37,299 nucleotides of DNA from Pseudolactococcus raffinolactis NBRC 100932 (GTDB lineage: Bacteria > Bacillota > Bacilli > Lactobacillales > Streptococcaceae), in NCBI RefSeq assembly GCF_001591765.1, contig NZ_BCVN01000019.1, forward strand, positions 1 through 37,299, written 5' to 3'. Shown in pieces: positions 15,983 through 24,547 of this stretch; position 1 is the first letter of the stretch, and every line of letters begins with the position of its first letter. The position numbers and the translations under genes are program-made. The notes under the pieces were generated by a model. The model made no database searches and was not told where the DNA came from. It saw only the letters and a list, made by a program, of their open reading frames with translations.

Positions 15983-16684
15983 CTAGTCCGCTTTCTCTAT
16001 TGGAATAAAATGTCCAATGATCTTTCCGATAATCCGTGGTGCGTCATCGAACGGGGCGAATTTATCGGGATAGTCGGGATTAGCGGAGACTAGGCGCAGA
16101 CCATCTTTTTCGCGGTAGACATGCTTGATGTAGGTTTGAGCGTCCCATTCGACAGCATAGACGGCACCGTCATAGTCAAAGGTTGTCTGCCTGATGAGGG
16201 CGACGGAGCCGTTTTCGAATTCGGGGGTCATGGAGTCGCCGAAAACCCAAGAAGCAAAATCGTAGTCATAGGCTTTGTCGGAATAGGCAATATCGTAGGT
16301 ACCGTCATCAAAATAGCCATAGCCTGTTCCTGCGGATAATTTTTCGTAGACCTTATTGGGCACGAGGTGTAGGAGCGGTGTGGTTGCCTTTTCCTTGTCT
16401 TGGTCTGTTTGTTGCTGTTTTGTGTAAGTTAAGACCCTGTCTTGTCTCTGGTGGGTTAAGGTATCATAGATAGCTAGTAAATCGGCTCTATTATCTTGGC
16501 TTAAGTCACTGACTTCAACTTGGAAGAGGTTGGCTAGTTTTTCAAGGTTATCTATTTTGGGGCGGACAGTGCCTTTCTCCCAAAAGCCGTAGGCAGGTCT
16601 TGAAATACCAAGTTGCCTAGCGATTTCTCCTTGGCTTAGGTGGTGTGCTAGTCTTAGTTTTTTTAGATTTTGGCTCAAACTCAT
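15983..16684 (-). CDS. hdiR: HdiR-type self-cleaving SOS repressor
   Basis: Transcriptional repressor with an N-terminal helix-turn-helix (about residues 5-58, LSQGEIARQLGISRPAYGFW) and a C-terminal LexA/S24 peptidase domain. The predicted cleavage bond is Ala118-Gly119 (KLSAGTGYG), with Ser151 (GDSMTP) and Lys187 (TYIKHVY) as the catalytic dyad, all present. Length 233. In L. lactis, HdiR is cleaved after DNA damage and its fragment is then degraded by Clp protease, relieving the genes it represses. The ribosome binding site AGAAAGGA precedes the ATG, and a palindromic operator lies directly upstream, so it is likely autoregulated. Confidence 0.9.
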   Translation of the reverse strand: MSLSQNLKKLRLAHHLSQGEIARQLGISRPAYGFWEKGTVRPKIDNLEKLANLFQVEVSDLSQDNRADLLAIYDTLTHQRQDRVLTYTKQQQTDQDKEKATTPLLHLVPNKVYEKLSAGTGYGYFDDGTYDIAYSDKAYDYDFASWVFGDSMTPEFENGSVALIRQTTFDYDGAVYAVEWDAQTYIKHVYREKDGLRLVSANPDYPDKFAPFDDAPRIIGKIIGHFIPIEKAD

Positions 16685-16704
16685 GGCGTATCCTTTCTTT
16701 AAAA

Positions 16705-16729
16705 AGTGGTAAGTTTTTTACTTACCACT
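16705..16729. promoter_or_regulatory. Operator of the hdiR operon
   Basis: A perfect 10-bp inverted repeat AGTGGTAAGT / ACTTACCACT (16705-16714 and 16720-16729) with a 5-base centre abuts the -10 of the hdiR promoter. Its place and symmetry fit a dimeric repressor site; that HdiR itself binds it is inferred. Confidence 0.8.
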
Positions 16730-16758
16730 AGGATAATCTATTTTCGGAATTTAGTCAA
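16730..16758 (-). promoter_or_regulatory. Promoter of the hdiR operon
   Basis: On the minus strand TTGACT (16758-16753), 17-base spacer, TATCCT (16735-16730). The operator begins immediately downstream. Confidence 0.8.
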
Positions 16759-16942
16759 TAAATATTTCTGATATTATCATTTTAAGGATAAAGGACTGTC
16801 TTGATGATCGTCATAAATAAAGATGAGGAAAATATCAGTAGACTGGAAACTAAAACTAATGCCCTACAGTTATGTGGTTATCTAAAGCCCTTTAGGATAG
16901 GTTTTAAAGGACTTGAGAGTAGCAAAACAATTTAAAAAATGA
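16759..16942. other. Intergenic region between hdiR and ctsR
   Basis: No supportable gene. Apart from the short inverted repeat CTAAAG-CC-CTTTAG near 16875 I see no structure. Confidence 0.5.
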
Positions 16943-16965
16943 TACAATGGTCAAACAAGGTCAGA
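16943..16965 (+). promoter_or_regulatory. ctsR promoter with CtsR box
   Basis: A -10 TACAAT (16943-16948) is followed directly by GGTCAAA-CAA-GGTCAGA (16949-16965). This is the heptamer direct repeat bound by CtsR, with one mismatch in the second half. CtsR bound here would block transcription start, giving autoregulation and heat-shock induction of ctsR-clpC. Confidence 0.88.
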
Positions 16966-17073
16966 AAAAATATTGAACATGAATTACCAAGTACTGATGC
17001 CTCCGCTTGATGGAGCGCAAGCAGAGCTCAAGTTTCAAGATTTCATGAAATGGAATCGAAGGAAGGAGAAATT

Positions 17074-17514
17074 GTGAGAAACACATCAGATATGATAGAG
17101 AAATACCTCAAGGAGTTACTTTCTCAGGCAGCAGAAATCGAAATTCGACGCTCAGAGATTGCAGAACATTTTGGCGTTGTGCCGAGTCAGATTAACTATG
17201 TCATTAAGACACGCTTCACCCTACCAAAAGGCTTTGAAGTTGAGAGTAAACGTGGTGGCGGTGGCTATATTCGAATTGTTAGAATCCAGTATTCGGATGC
17301 CCATGATTTCTTAATGGACATTTTAAACAAAATGCCAGAAAAAATGACCGTCAGCATGGTACAAGATCTTATGCAATTGATGTTTAACGAAAAAATTGTG
17401 ACAGAGCGCGAAGGAAATCTACTACTCGCAACGCTGAGTCATCCAGTCTTGACGGATTTACAACGAACTATTTTATTAACCTCAACGATTCACCGATTGG
17501 ATAAGATGGACTAA
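17074..17514 (+). CDS. ctsR: Heat-shock repressor CtsR
   Basis: Class III heat-shock repressor that controls clp genes. Signature segments are EIRRSEIAEHFGVVPSQINYVIKTRF (winged helix, about residues 25-50) and the glycine-rich RGGGGYIRIVRI wing that senses temperature. Length 146. An ATG at 17050 extends the frame by eight codons, but GGAAGGAG (17061-17068) is well spaced for GTG 17074. It precedes clpC by 28 bases with no terminator between, so the two are one operon. The mcsA and mcsB genes of Bacillus are absent, as usual in Lactococcus and Streptococcus. Confidence 0.94.
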   Translation: MRNTSDMIEKYLKELLSQAAEIEIRRSEIAEHFGVVPSQINYVIKTRFTLPKGFEVESKRGGGGYIRIVRIQYSDAHDFLMDILNKMPEKMTVSMVQDLMQLMFNEKIVTEREGNLLLATLSHPVLTDLQRTILLTSTIHRLDKMD

Positions 17515-17542
17515 ATGACCCTATAACTAAGGAAAATAATAA

Positions 17543-19987
17543 ATGACACAAAATTATACGCACATACTTGAAGATATTCTCAAAACAGCTCGCGTTTTTG
17601 CGGCGGGCAATGGTTATGATTATGCAGAAACATCACACGTCTTGGCGGGGATGTTATCGAGTAACGATAGCTTTGGCCAAAACATTCTAACGGATCACGA
17701 TGTGACGATTGAAATGGCGCTAGATGAAATCGAACAACACCAGTTACCCGAAAAAATGCAAACGGTTCAAAATATCCAATTTTCACCTAAGGTCGAACAG
17801 CTCTTGCTAGAAGCAGATGCACTTGCAGCTCAAAATCATTTGGCAGAAACAGGGTCTGAACACTTGCTCTATGTCATCTTGACTGATGATGACAATGTTG
17901 CCAAGAAACTTTTGGAACTAAACAAAATCAAAATTACTGAAATCGTTAAAGACTTAATTGAGCTCGGTAATATGAATGTCAAAAAAATAGCTAAAAAAGC
18001 GGTCACACCGATGGGAAAACGCGATATCGCATCGGGTGTTGCGGCGGCAAGTATTACACCAACGCTAGATTCAGTGGCGCGTGATGTGACGGAAGATGCT
18101 AGACAAGGACGCATTGATCCGATGATTGGTCGGGATAAGGAAATTGAGCGCGTGATTCACATTTTGAGTCGCCGGACAAAAAATAATCCTGTCCTAGTTG
18201 GTGAACCTGGTGTTGGTAAATCAGCTATTATCGAAGGCTTGGCGCAACGTATGATTGATGGCAATATCCCTGCAAATATGCAAGGTGTACGTCTTATGTC
18301 ACTTAATATTGCTAATGTGGTTGCCGGTACTAAATTCCGCGGAGAATTTGAAGACCGGATGACTGCGATTGTTGATGAAGTCAGCCAAGATGCAAATACT
18401 ATCGTTTTTGTCGATGAGCTACATACGATCGTCGGTGCTGGTGGCGGAACGGATTCTGTTACCGATGCCTCAAACATTATGAAACCTGCACTAGCTCGTG
18501 GTGAGTTTCAGCTGATTGGCGCAACGACCTTTAACGAATACCAAAAATACATCGAAAAAGATGCTGCTCTGGAACGTCGCTTTGCAAAAGTTACTGTTGA
18601 AGAGCCATCTTCAGACGAATCGATTGCAATTCTACAAGGTCTTCAAAGCAAATTTGAAGCCTTTCATCAGGTAAATTTTGACGCTGATGCAGTCAAGGCA
18701 GCGGTTCAGCTCAGTGTTCGCTATATGCCAAGTCGCAGACTGCCGGATAAGGCCATTGACTTACTCGATGAAGCAGCTGCTGCCGTTAAAATTTCAGCTA
18801 AAAATAATTTATCCGAACAAAGTAAGCTAGATAAAAAAGCATCACAGCTTGATGAACAGTTACAAGAAGCGATTATCAATCAAGATTTTGTGCTAGCTAA
18901 AAGCTTAAACAAAGATCTTCAAAAACTTGAAGCCAAACGTGAGAAACTAACGGTTAAAACAAAGTCGTCTCGTGTGAGCGAAGGTGATGTCTTTGCGGTT
19001 GTGTCTAACTTGACTGGCGTGCCTGTCACACAGATGAGCCAAAGTGAGATGACGCGTTTGATTAACTTAGAAAAAGAACTCCATAAACGCGTTATCGGTC
19101 AAAGCGAAGCCGTTACAGCTGTTGCTAGTGCTATCCGTCGTAGTCGTTCAGGCATCTCAGATGACAGACGTCCTATGGGTTCCTTCATGTTCTTGGGGCC
19201 TACCGGTGTCGGGAAGACAGAGCTTGCTAAAGCTCTGGCAGAGACCGTTTTCGGCGATGAAAACAGCATGATTCGTATCGATATGAGCGAATATATGGAG
19301 AAATTTAACACCAGTCGTTTAGTTGGAGCACCTCCTGGCTATGTTGGCTATGACGAGGGCGGTCAGCTAACCGAGCAGGTGCGCAACAAGCCTTATGCTG
19401 TCGTCCTATTTGACGAGGCTGAGAAAGCCCATCCGGATGTCTTTAACCTCCTGCTCCAAATCCTTGATGACGGCTTCATCACGGATGGTAAGGGGCGCAA
19501 GGTAGACTTCCGCAACACAATCATCATCATGACCAGTAACTTGGGTGCGACCTCATTACGCGACGATAAGACGGTCGGATTTGGTGCAGCCAATGCCTCA
19601 ACCGACTACGTCGCCATGAAGTCTAGAATTTTAGAAGAGTTGAAAAAACGGTATCGCCCAGAGTTTCTCAACCGTATCGATGAAAGCATTGTTTTCCACC
19701 CACTTTCTGAGCAGGAATTATCAGATATCGTAAAAATCATGGCTAAACCATTGATTAAACGTTTGGCAGAACGTCACATCACCTTGAAACTTTCTGCCAC
19801 TGCCTATCAGCTTATCGCTAAAAATGGCTTTGAACCAGAATATGGGGCCCGTCCAATCAGAAAAGCTTTGGAGAAAAAACTTGAGAATCCTCTGTCGGAT
19901 AAAATTTTGTCAGGCGAAATTAAGGCTGGAAATAGTGTGACAGTAGGCGTTTCCAAAGGTGAGTTGACAATCAAAGTTATTGATTAA
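17543..19987 (+). CDS. clpC: ATP-dependent Clp protease ATPase ClpC
   Basis: Hsp100 unfoldase that works with ClpP. An N-terminal Clp repeat domain (about 1-140) is followed by AAA module 1 with Walker A GEPGVGKS (about 220-227) and VFVDELHT. A short UVR-like linker (about 420-470, LQEAIINQDFVLAKSLNKDL) leads to AAA module 2 with GPTGVGKT (about 552-559) and LFDEAEKAHP, and a C-terminal EPEYGARPIRKAL. Length 814 is in the family range. The ribosome binding site AAGGA lies before the ATG. Control is through the CtsR box upstream of ctsR. Confidence 0.96.
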   Translation: MTQNYTHILEDILKTARVFAAGNGYDYAETSHVLAGMLSSNDSFGQNILTDHDVTIEMALDEIEQHQLPEKMQTVQNIQFSPKVEQLLLEADALAAQNHLAETGSEHLLYVILTDDDNVAKKLLELNKIKITEIVKDLIELGNMNVKKIAKKAVTPMGKRDIASGVAAASITPTLDSVARDVTEDARQGRIDPMIGRDKEIERVIHILSRRTKNNPVLVGEPGVGKSAIIEGLAQRMIDGNIPANMQGVRLMSLNIANVVAGTKFRGEFEDRMTAIVDEVSQDANTIVFVDELHTIVGAGGGTDSVTDASNIMKPALARGEFQLIGATTFNEYQKYIEKDAALERRFAKVTVEEPSSDESIAILQGLQSKFEAFHQVNFDADAVKAAVQLSVRYMPSRRLPDKAIDLLDEAAAAVKISAKNNLSEQSKLDKKASQLDEQLQEAIINQDFVLAKSLNKDLQKLEAKREKLTVKTKSSRVSEGDVFAVVSNLTGVPVTQMSQSEMTRLINLEKELHKRVIGQSEAVTAVASAIRRSRSGISDDRRPMGSFMFLGPTGVGKTELAKALAETVFGDENSMIRIDMSEYMEKFNTSRLVGAPPGYVGYDEGGQLTEQVRNKPYAVVLFDEAEKAHPDVFNLLLQILDDGFITDGKGRKVDFRNTIIIMTSNLGATSLRDDKTVGFGAANASTDYVAMKSRILEELKKRYRPEFLNRIDESIVFHPLSEQELSDIVKIMAKPLIKRLAERHITLKLSATAYQLIAKNGFEPEYGARPIRKALEKKLENPLSDKILSGEIKAGNSVTVGVSKGELTIKVID

Positions 19988-20018
19988 CCGAATTAACCAA
20001 AAAGGTATTGTAAAATAT

Positions 20019-20047
20019 TTGTGAAAAAAACGTTTTCACGGTATAAT
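20019..20047 (+). promoter_or_regulatory. hpf promoter with palindromic operator in the spacer
   Basis: TTGTGA (20019-20024), 17-base spacer, TATAAT (20042-20047). Across the -35 and spacer lies a perfect inverted repeat GTGAAAA-N5-TTTTCAC (20021-20039) whose core AAAACGTTTTCA resembles a catabolite-responsive element but lacks its leading TG. Confidence 0.7.
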
Positions 20048-20077
20048 AAGGGTATAAAAGATAAAGAGGTGATTATT

Positions 20078-20629
20078 ATGATTAAATTTAACATTCGCGG
20101 TGAAAACATCGAAGTCACAGACAGCATCCGCAGCTACGTTGAAGAAAAGATCAGCAAACTTGAAAAATACTTTACTGAAAATCAAGAGCTGACTGCCCAC
20201 GTTAATCTTAAAGTTTATGCTGATAAAACGTCAAAAGTAGAAGTGACAATTCCAGCTAAAAACATCACACTTCGTGCGGAAGATACCTCTCAAGAGTTGT
20301 ATGGTTCAGTTGATTTGGTTCAAGAAAAACTGGAACGCCAAATTCGTAAGTACAAAACAAAAGTACAAAAGAAACGTAACCACATCGCAACTGGTAAAGT
20401 CTTTGATACCTTTGTCGAATTAGCACCAGAAGAAGAAATTGAAGAAGCAAACATTGAAATTGTTAGAACTAAAAACATTGATTTGAAACCTATGGATGCT
20501 GAAGAAGCGGTGCTTCAAATGGATTTGATCGACCATGATTTCTTCATCTTCACAGACGGTGAAACAGGTGCTACAAGCATCGTTTATCGCCGGGAAGATG
20601 GTAACATTGGTTTGATTGAAACCAACTAA
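20078..20629 (+). CDS. hpf: Ribosome hibernation promoting factor, long form
   Basis: Long HPF (YfiA) that dimerises 70S ribosomes into inactive 100S particles in stationary phase. The N-terminal S30AE domain (about 1-100) carries RGENIEVTDSIRSYVEEKISKLEKYF. After a linker, the C-terminal dimerisation domain (about 125-183) carries DLKPMDAEEAVLQMDLIDHDFFIFTD. Length 183. An upstream GTG extends the frame, but that stretch is the promoter; AGAGGTG precedes ATG 20078. The promoter's palindrome suggests growth-phase or carbon control. A terminator follows. Confidence 0.95.
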   Translation: MIKFNIRGENIEVTDSIRSYVEEKISKLEKYFTENQELTAHVNLKVYADKTSKVEVTIPAKNITLRAEDTSQELYGSVDLVQEKLERQIRKYKTKVQKKRNHIATGKVFDTFVELAPEEEIEEANIEIVRTKNIDLKPMDAEEAVLQMDLIDHDFFIFTDGETGATSIVYRREDGNIGLIETN

Positions 20630-20654
20630 TACACCTCATTTTAATAAATGACTG

Positions 20655-20684
20655 AAAAAGGCTGCACATTGTGTAGGCTTTTTT
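20655..20684 (+). terminator. Intrinsic terminator after hpf
   Basis: AAAAAGGCTGCACA (20655-20668) pairs with TGTGTAGGCTTTTT (about 20670-20683) with one mismatch and one GU pair; a T-run ends the stem. Confidence 0.75.
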
Positions 20685-20777
20685 AGTATGATTTAGAGTA
20701 GATGTCCTGAAATTATAACATGTAAGCATTTGGAATGAAAATTTTCTGTAAAAAAAGGTGTGGGACAGTATTTTTCC

Positions 20778-20806
20778 TTGAAATATCCGTAAAATAGTGG
20801 TAATAT
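20778..20806 (+). promoter_or_regulatory. eno promoter
   Basis: TTGAAA (20778-20783), 17-base spacer, TAATAT (20801-20806), extended by TGG at 20798-20800. The leader is about 50 bases and ends in AAAGGAG before the ATG. Confidence 0.7.
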
Positions 20807-20820
20807 AAGGTGGTAATTAA

Positions 20821-22185
<1,365 letters not shown>

Positions 22186-22221
22186 TCAGTTGATCTGATT
22201 TCAGAGACTTGAATCTAGAAG

Positions 22222-22246
22222 AAGAACCTCTCGGGGTTCTTTTTTT
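22222..22246 (+). terminator. Intrinsic terminator after eno
   Basis: AGAACC and GGTTCT flank a short loop (about 22224-22240), followed by a run of T that merges into the next promoter. Confidence 0.8.
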
Positions 22247-22254
22247 GCTATAAT
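22246..22254 (+). promoter_or_regulatory. Extended -10 of the VanZ/RDD gene
   Basis: TGC-TATAAT at 22246-22254, adjoining the T-run of the eno terminator; no clear -35. Confidence 0.55.
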
Positions 22255-22284
22255 AAAAGTATCATAAATTTATTGGAGATAATT

Positions 22285-23409
22285 ATGGCTAACTTAGCAC
22301 CTTATATTTCGTCAATCCGCCTGATTGTCGTGATGTTTCCCTTTCTTGCAATTTTACTTTTGTTGCCGTTTTTGATCCGGCAGTATCATCGTTATGGTGC
22401 CATCTCAGGTTGGATGGTTGGCGTCAACTATGCCTTCATCTTTTACCTCCTCTGCGCCTATGCCCTGACCATTTTGCCCTTACCGACGGTTGATCAGGTT
22501 AGAGCTATGACCGGACCTGTCGAAAATTTACATCTGTTTGACTTTGTTCATGACTTTATCACCTACTCAGGTTTTGTGCTAACACAGCCTAGGACGTGGT
22601 TGCATGCAGCTAAAAGCCCGCAGTTTATTCAGCCATTTTTTAATTTGCTCCTGACTTTGCCCTTTGGCATGTTCTTGCGTTACCAGTATAAAAAACGCTT
22701 TGTGACGAGCCTGGTTTTAGCTTTTTGTTTGACACTCTCTTTTGAGCTCATTCAACGCTCAGCCTTATTTGGCCTCTATCCTCGCCCTTATCGTCTATTT
22801 GATGTCGATGACCTACTCTTGAACACCTGTGGTGCCATGTTGGGGTGGTTAATATCAGGCCCACTTGGGAAAATATTGCCTAAAAAAGAAGACATCGTTG
22901 AAACCCTAGAGGAGAGAAGTTATAGAGTCTCTATCAACCGTAAAAGTGTGGCGATTTTGCTTGATCTTACTGTAATTATCGTCTGTGATGTCACCTATAA
23001 CCTGATCGTGGGTCAACCTCATCAGCTTATTAGCATCCTACTCTATCTTTTTTGGGTTGTTGTACCAGAACTTGTCGGGTGGCCAACTCTTGGTCAAAGA
23101 CTTGTCCATTTGAAACTGACTGACAAGTCGGGTGGTAAAGCGGGTGTCTTACAGGTAGTGCTGAGAAATCTATTTGGGTATGTCCTGGTCATCGGTTTGT
23201 TTGCGGCTGAGCTGTATGTACTGAACCAGACTGGAACAGTTATAGCATCTGAATTAGGAACCTATTATTTTCTCTCCTTGTTTGGCCTTTTTCTGATCCT
23301 CGTCTTTGTGATTAGTTTATTTGTCAGCCTATTTACCAAACAATTTTTCCATGAAATTCTCTCAGGCACACGTTTGGTGTCGACCTATCAAAATAAGTCG
23401 GAGAAGTAG
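22285..23409 (+). CDS. VanZ-like / RDD-domain membrane protein
   Basis: A 374-residue polytopic membrane protein built of two known domains. The VanZ-like N-terminal part (about 1-200) has several hydrophobic segments and the typical FNLLLTLPFGMFLRYQYKKRF, LSFELIQ and RLFDVDDLLLNTCGAMLGW. The RDD-like C-terminal part (about 215-365) has RKSVAILLDLTVI and GQRLVHLKLTD. This fusion is common in lactococci and streptococci, but its function is unknown; VanZ homologues have been tied to glycopeptide tolerance. The frame can be opened at a TTG 12 bases earlier, but TTGGAGA is the ribosome binding site for ATG 22285. Confidence 0.8.
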   Translation: MANLAPYISSIRLIVVMFPFLAILLLLPFLIRQYHRYGAISGWMVGVNYAFIFYLLCAYALTILPLPTVDQVRAMTGPVENLHLFDFVHDFITYSGFVLTQPRTWLHAAKSPQFIQPFFNLLLTLPFGMFLRYQYKKRFVTSLVLAFCLTLSFELIQRSALFGLYPRPYRLFDVDDLLLNTCGAMLGWLISGPLGKILPKKEDIVETLEERSYRVSINRKSVAILLDLTVIIVCDVTYNLIVGQPHQLISILLYLFWVVVPELVGWPTLGQRLVHLKLTDKSGGKAGVLQVVLRNLFGYVLVIGLFAAELYVLNQTGTVIASELGTYYFLSLFGLFLILVFVISLFVSLFTKQFFHEILSGTRLVSTYQNKSEK

Positions 23410-23417
23410 CTTAAACG

Positions 23418-23426
23418 TGCTATAAT
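23418..23426 (+). promoter_or_regulatory. Extended -10 of corA, predicting a leaderless mRNA
   Basis: TGC-TATAAT at 23418-23426. The ATG of corA (23433) begins after six bases, at the expected transcription start; no Shine-Dalgarno fits. Confidence 0.65.
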
Positions 23427-23432
23427 TGACCT

Positions 23433-24347
23433 ATGATTACAAATTATAAGTTAGATAAAAATACCCTCGTTCAGTCAGCTGACGGCCTTGATTTTACACT
23501 TTTGACCAAGCCTACGAAAGAAGAAATTGGTCGTCTTGCGACTGCTCATAACTTTCCTTTTGACTATATAGCAGGGATTTTGGATGATGATGAAAATGCT
23601 CGTTTTGAGATGGATGACGAAGGAAATCTCTTGCTCTTGCTTCAGTATCCTTGTGTAGAGGATGAAGCTACAGAGGTCTATCCTTTTTCTTTGATCATAA
23701 ATCCAAAGAAAAAAGACGTCATTTTATCCTTAAACCATGATTATGATTTATCGCCGATTTTCGAGCGTCATTATGATCCGTCACGCTACCAACATGAGCT
23801 GATTTTTCAGATCATGAGTACACTCGGACGATCTTTTAATAATTACTTGGCTCAGTTCAAGAAGCGGATGAAGGTGATTGAGAAAGAGCTAGCATTGTCT
23901 CAGGAAAATGCGCAAATCATGGAGATAATTCGGTCGCAGAAAAGTCTGATCTATTTTGAGGCAGCGCTTGAGGATAATATCGAAGTCTATCAAAAATTGA
24001 TGGCTTATTTACGAGATCAGGGTGAGAATGGTTTTTCGGATCGGATTTTTGATATCTATGTTGAAGCAGCACAGGCTTTGACGACGACAGAGATTCAGTT
24101 GAAGTTACTTGAAAACTTGAGTGACCTATTTTCCAATATTGTTTCCAATAATTTGAATATCATTATGAAAATTATGACAAGTGCGACATTTATTATGACG
24201 ATTCCGGCGATTATTGCAGGTTTGTATGGGATGAATGTTAAATTGCCTTTTCAGAATGTATCGTACGCTTTTTGGCTGATTATGGTGGCTGCGACTTTAA
24301 TTTCTTGGTTGGTTTTTCGCATTATGTTACGGAAACGAATGTTTTAA
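23433..24347 (+). CDS. corA: CorA-family magnesium transporter
   Basis: Divalent cation channel of the CorA type, probably for Mg2+. A soluble cytoplasmic domain (about 1-240, with long helices such as FKKRMKVIEKELALSQENAQ) is followed by two C-terminal membrane helices. The first ends in the signature YGMNV (about residues 265-269). The C-terminus LVFRIMLRKRMF is basic, as in the family. Length 304 is normal. The start has no ribosome binding site and sits six bases after a -10, so the transcript is probably leaderless. It is a single gene with no clear terminator behind it. Confidence 0.88.
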   Translation: MITNYKLDKNTLVQSADGLDFTLLTKPTKEEIGRLATAHNFPFDYIAGILDDDENARFEMDDEGNLLLLLQYPCVEDEATEVYPFSLIINPKKKDVILSLNHDYDLSPIFERHYDPSRYQHELIFQIMSTLGRSFNNYLAQFKKRMKVIEKELALSQENAQIMEIIRSQKSLIYFEAALEDNIEVYQKLMAYLRDQGENGFSDRIFDIYVEAAQALTTTEIQLKLLENLSDLFSNIVSNNLNIIMKIMTSATFIMTIPAIIAGLYGMNVKLPFQNVSYAFWLIMVAATLISWLVFRIMLRKRMF

Positions 24348-24448
24348 TAACTTTGTGAACTAACACACTTGCAACTTGAAAATGGTACAGATTTAATGAT
24401 TCCTTAACCTGTTACATAAGAGAAAGTCATAAAACCCTCGTTTTTTAC

Positions 24449-24477
24449 TTGTGTAACCGTTTTCTGTATGATAGAAT
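24449..24477 (+). promoter_or_regulatory. pflB promoter with cre-like site
   Basis: TTGTGT (24449-24454), 17-base spacer, TAGAAT (24472-24477). TGTAACCGTTTTCT (24452-24465) fills the -35/spacer and matches the CcpA cre consensus TGWAARCGYTWWCA at 12 of 14 positions. Confidence 0.7.
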
Positions 24478-24495
24478 GGTTATGTAGTATAAAAC

Positions 24496-24518
24496 AGGTG
24501 ACTTAGGGAATGTCACCT
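24496..24518 (+). promoter_or_regulatory. 5'-UTR hairpin of pflB
   Basis: AGGTGAC (24496-24502) pairs with GTCACCT (24512-24518) across a 9-base loop, in the leader about 12 bases from its 5' end. No strong T-run follows, so a stability element is likelier than a terminator. Confidence 0.55.
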
Positions 24519-24547
24519 TTCTCGTCAAAAATAGGAGATAATAAAAC

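Noticed and set aside
24348-24448. Rex-like half site TTGTGAA upstream of pflB
   Set aside because: The second half does not match the Rex consensus, and it is about 100 bases from the promoter.
24478-24547. Possible ZTP (pfl-motif) riboswitch before pflB
   Set aside because: The leader is too short and lacks the pseudoknot elements; it only has a simple hairpin.
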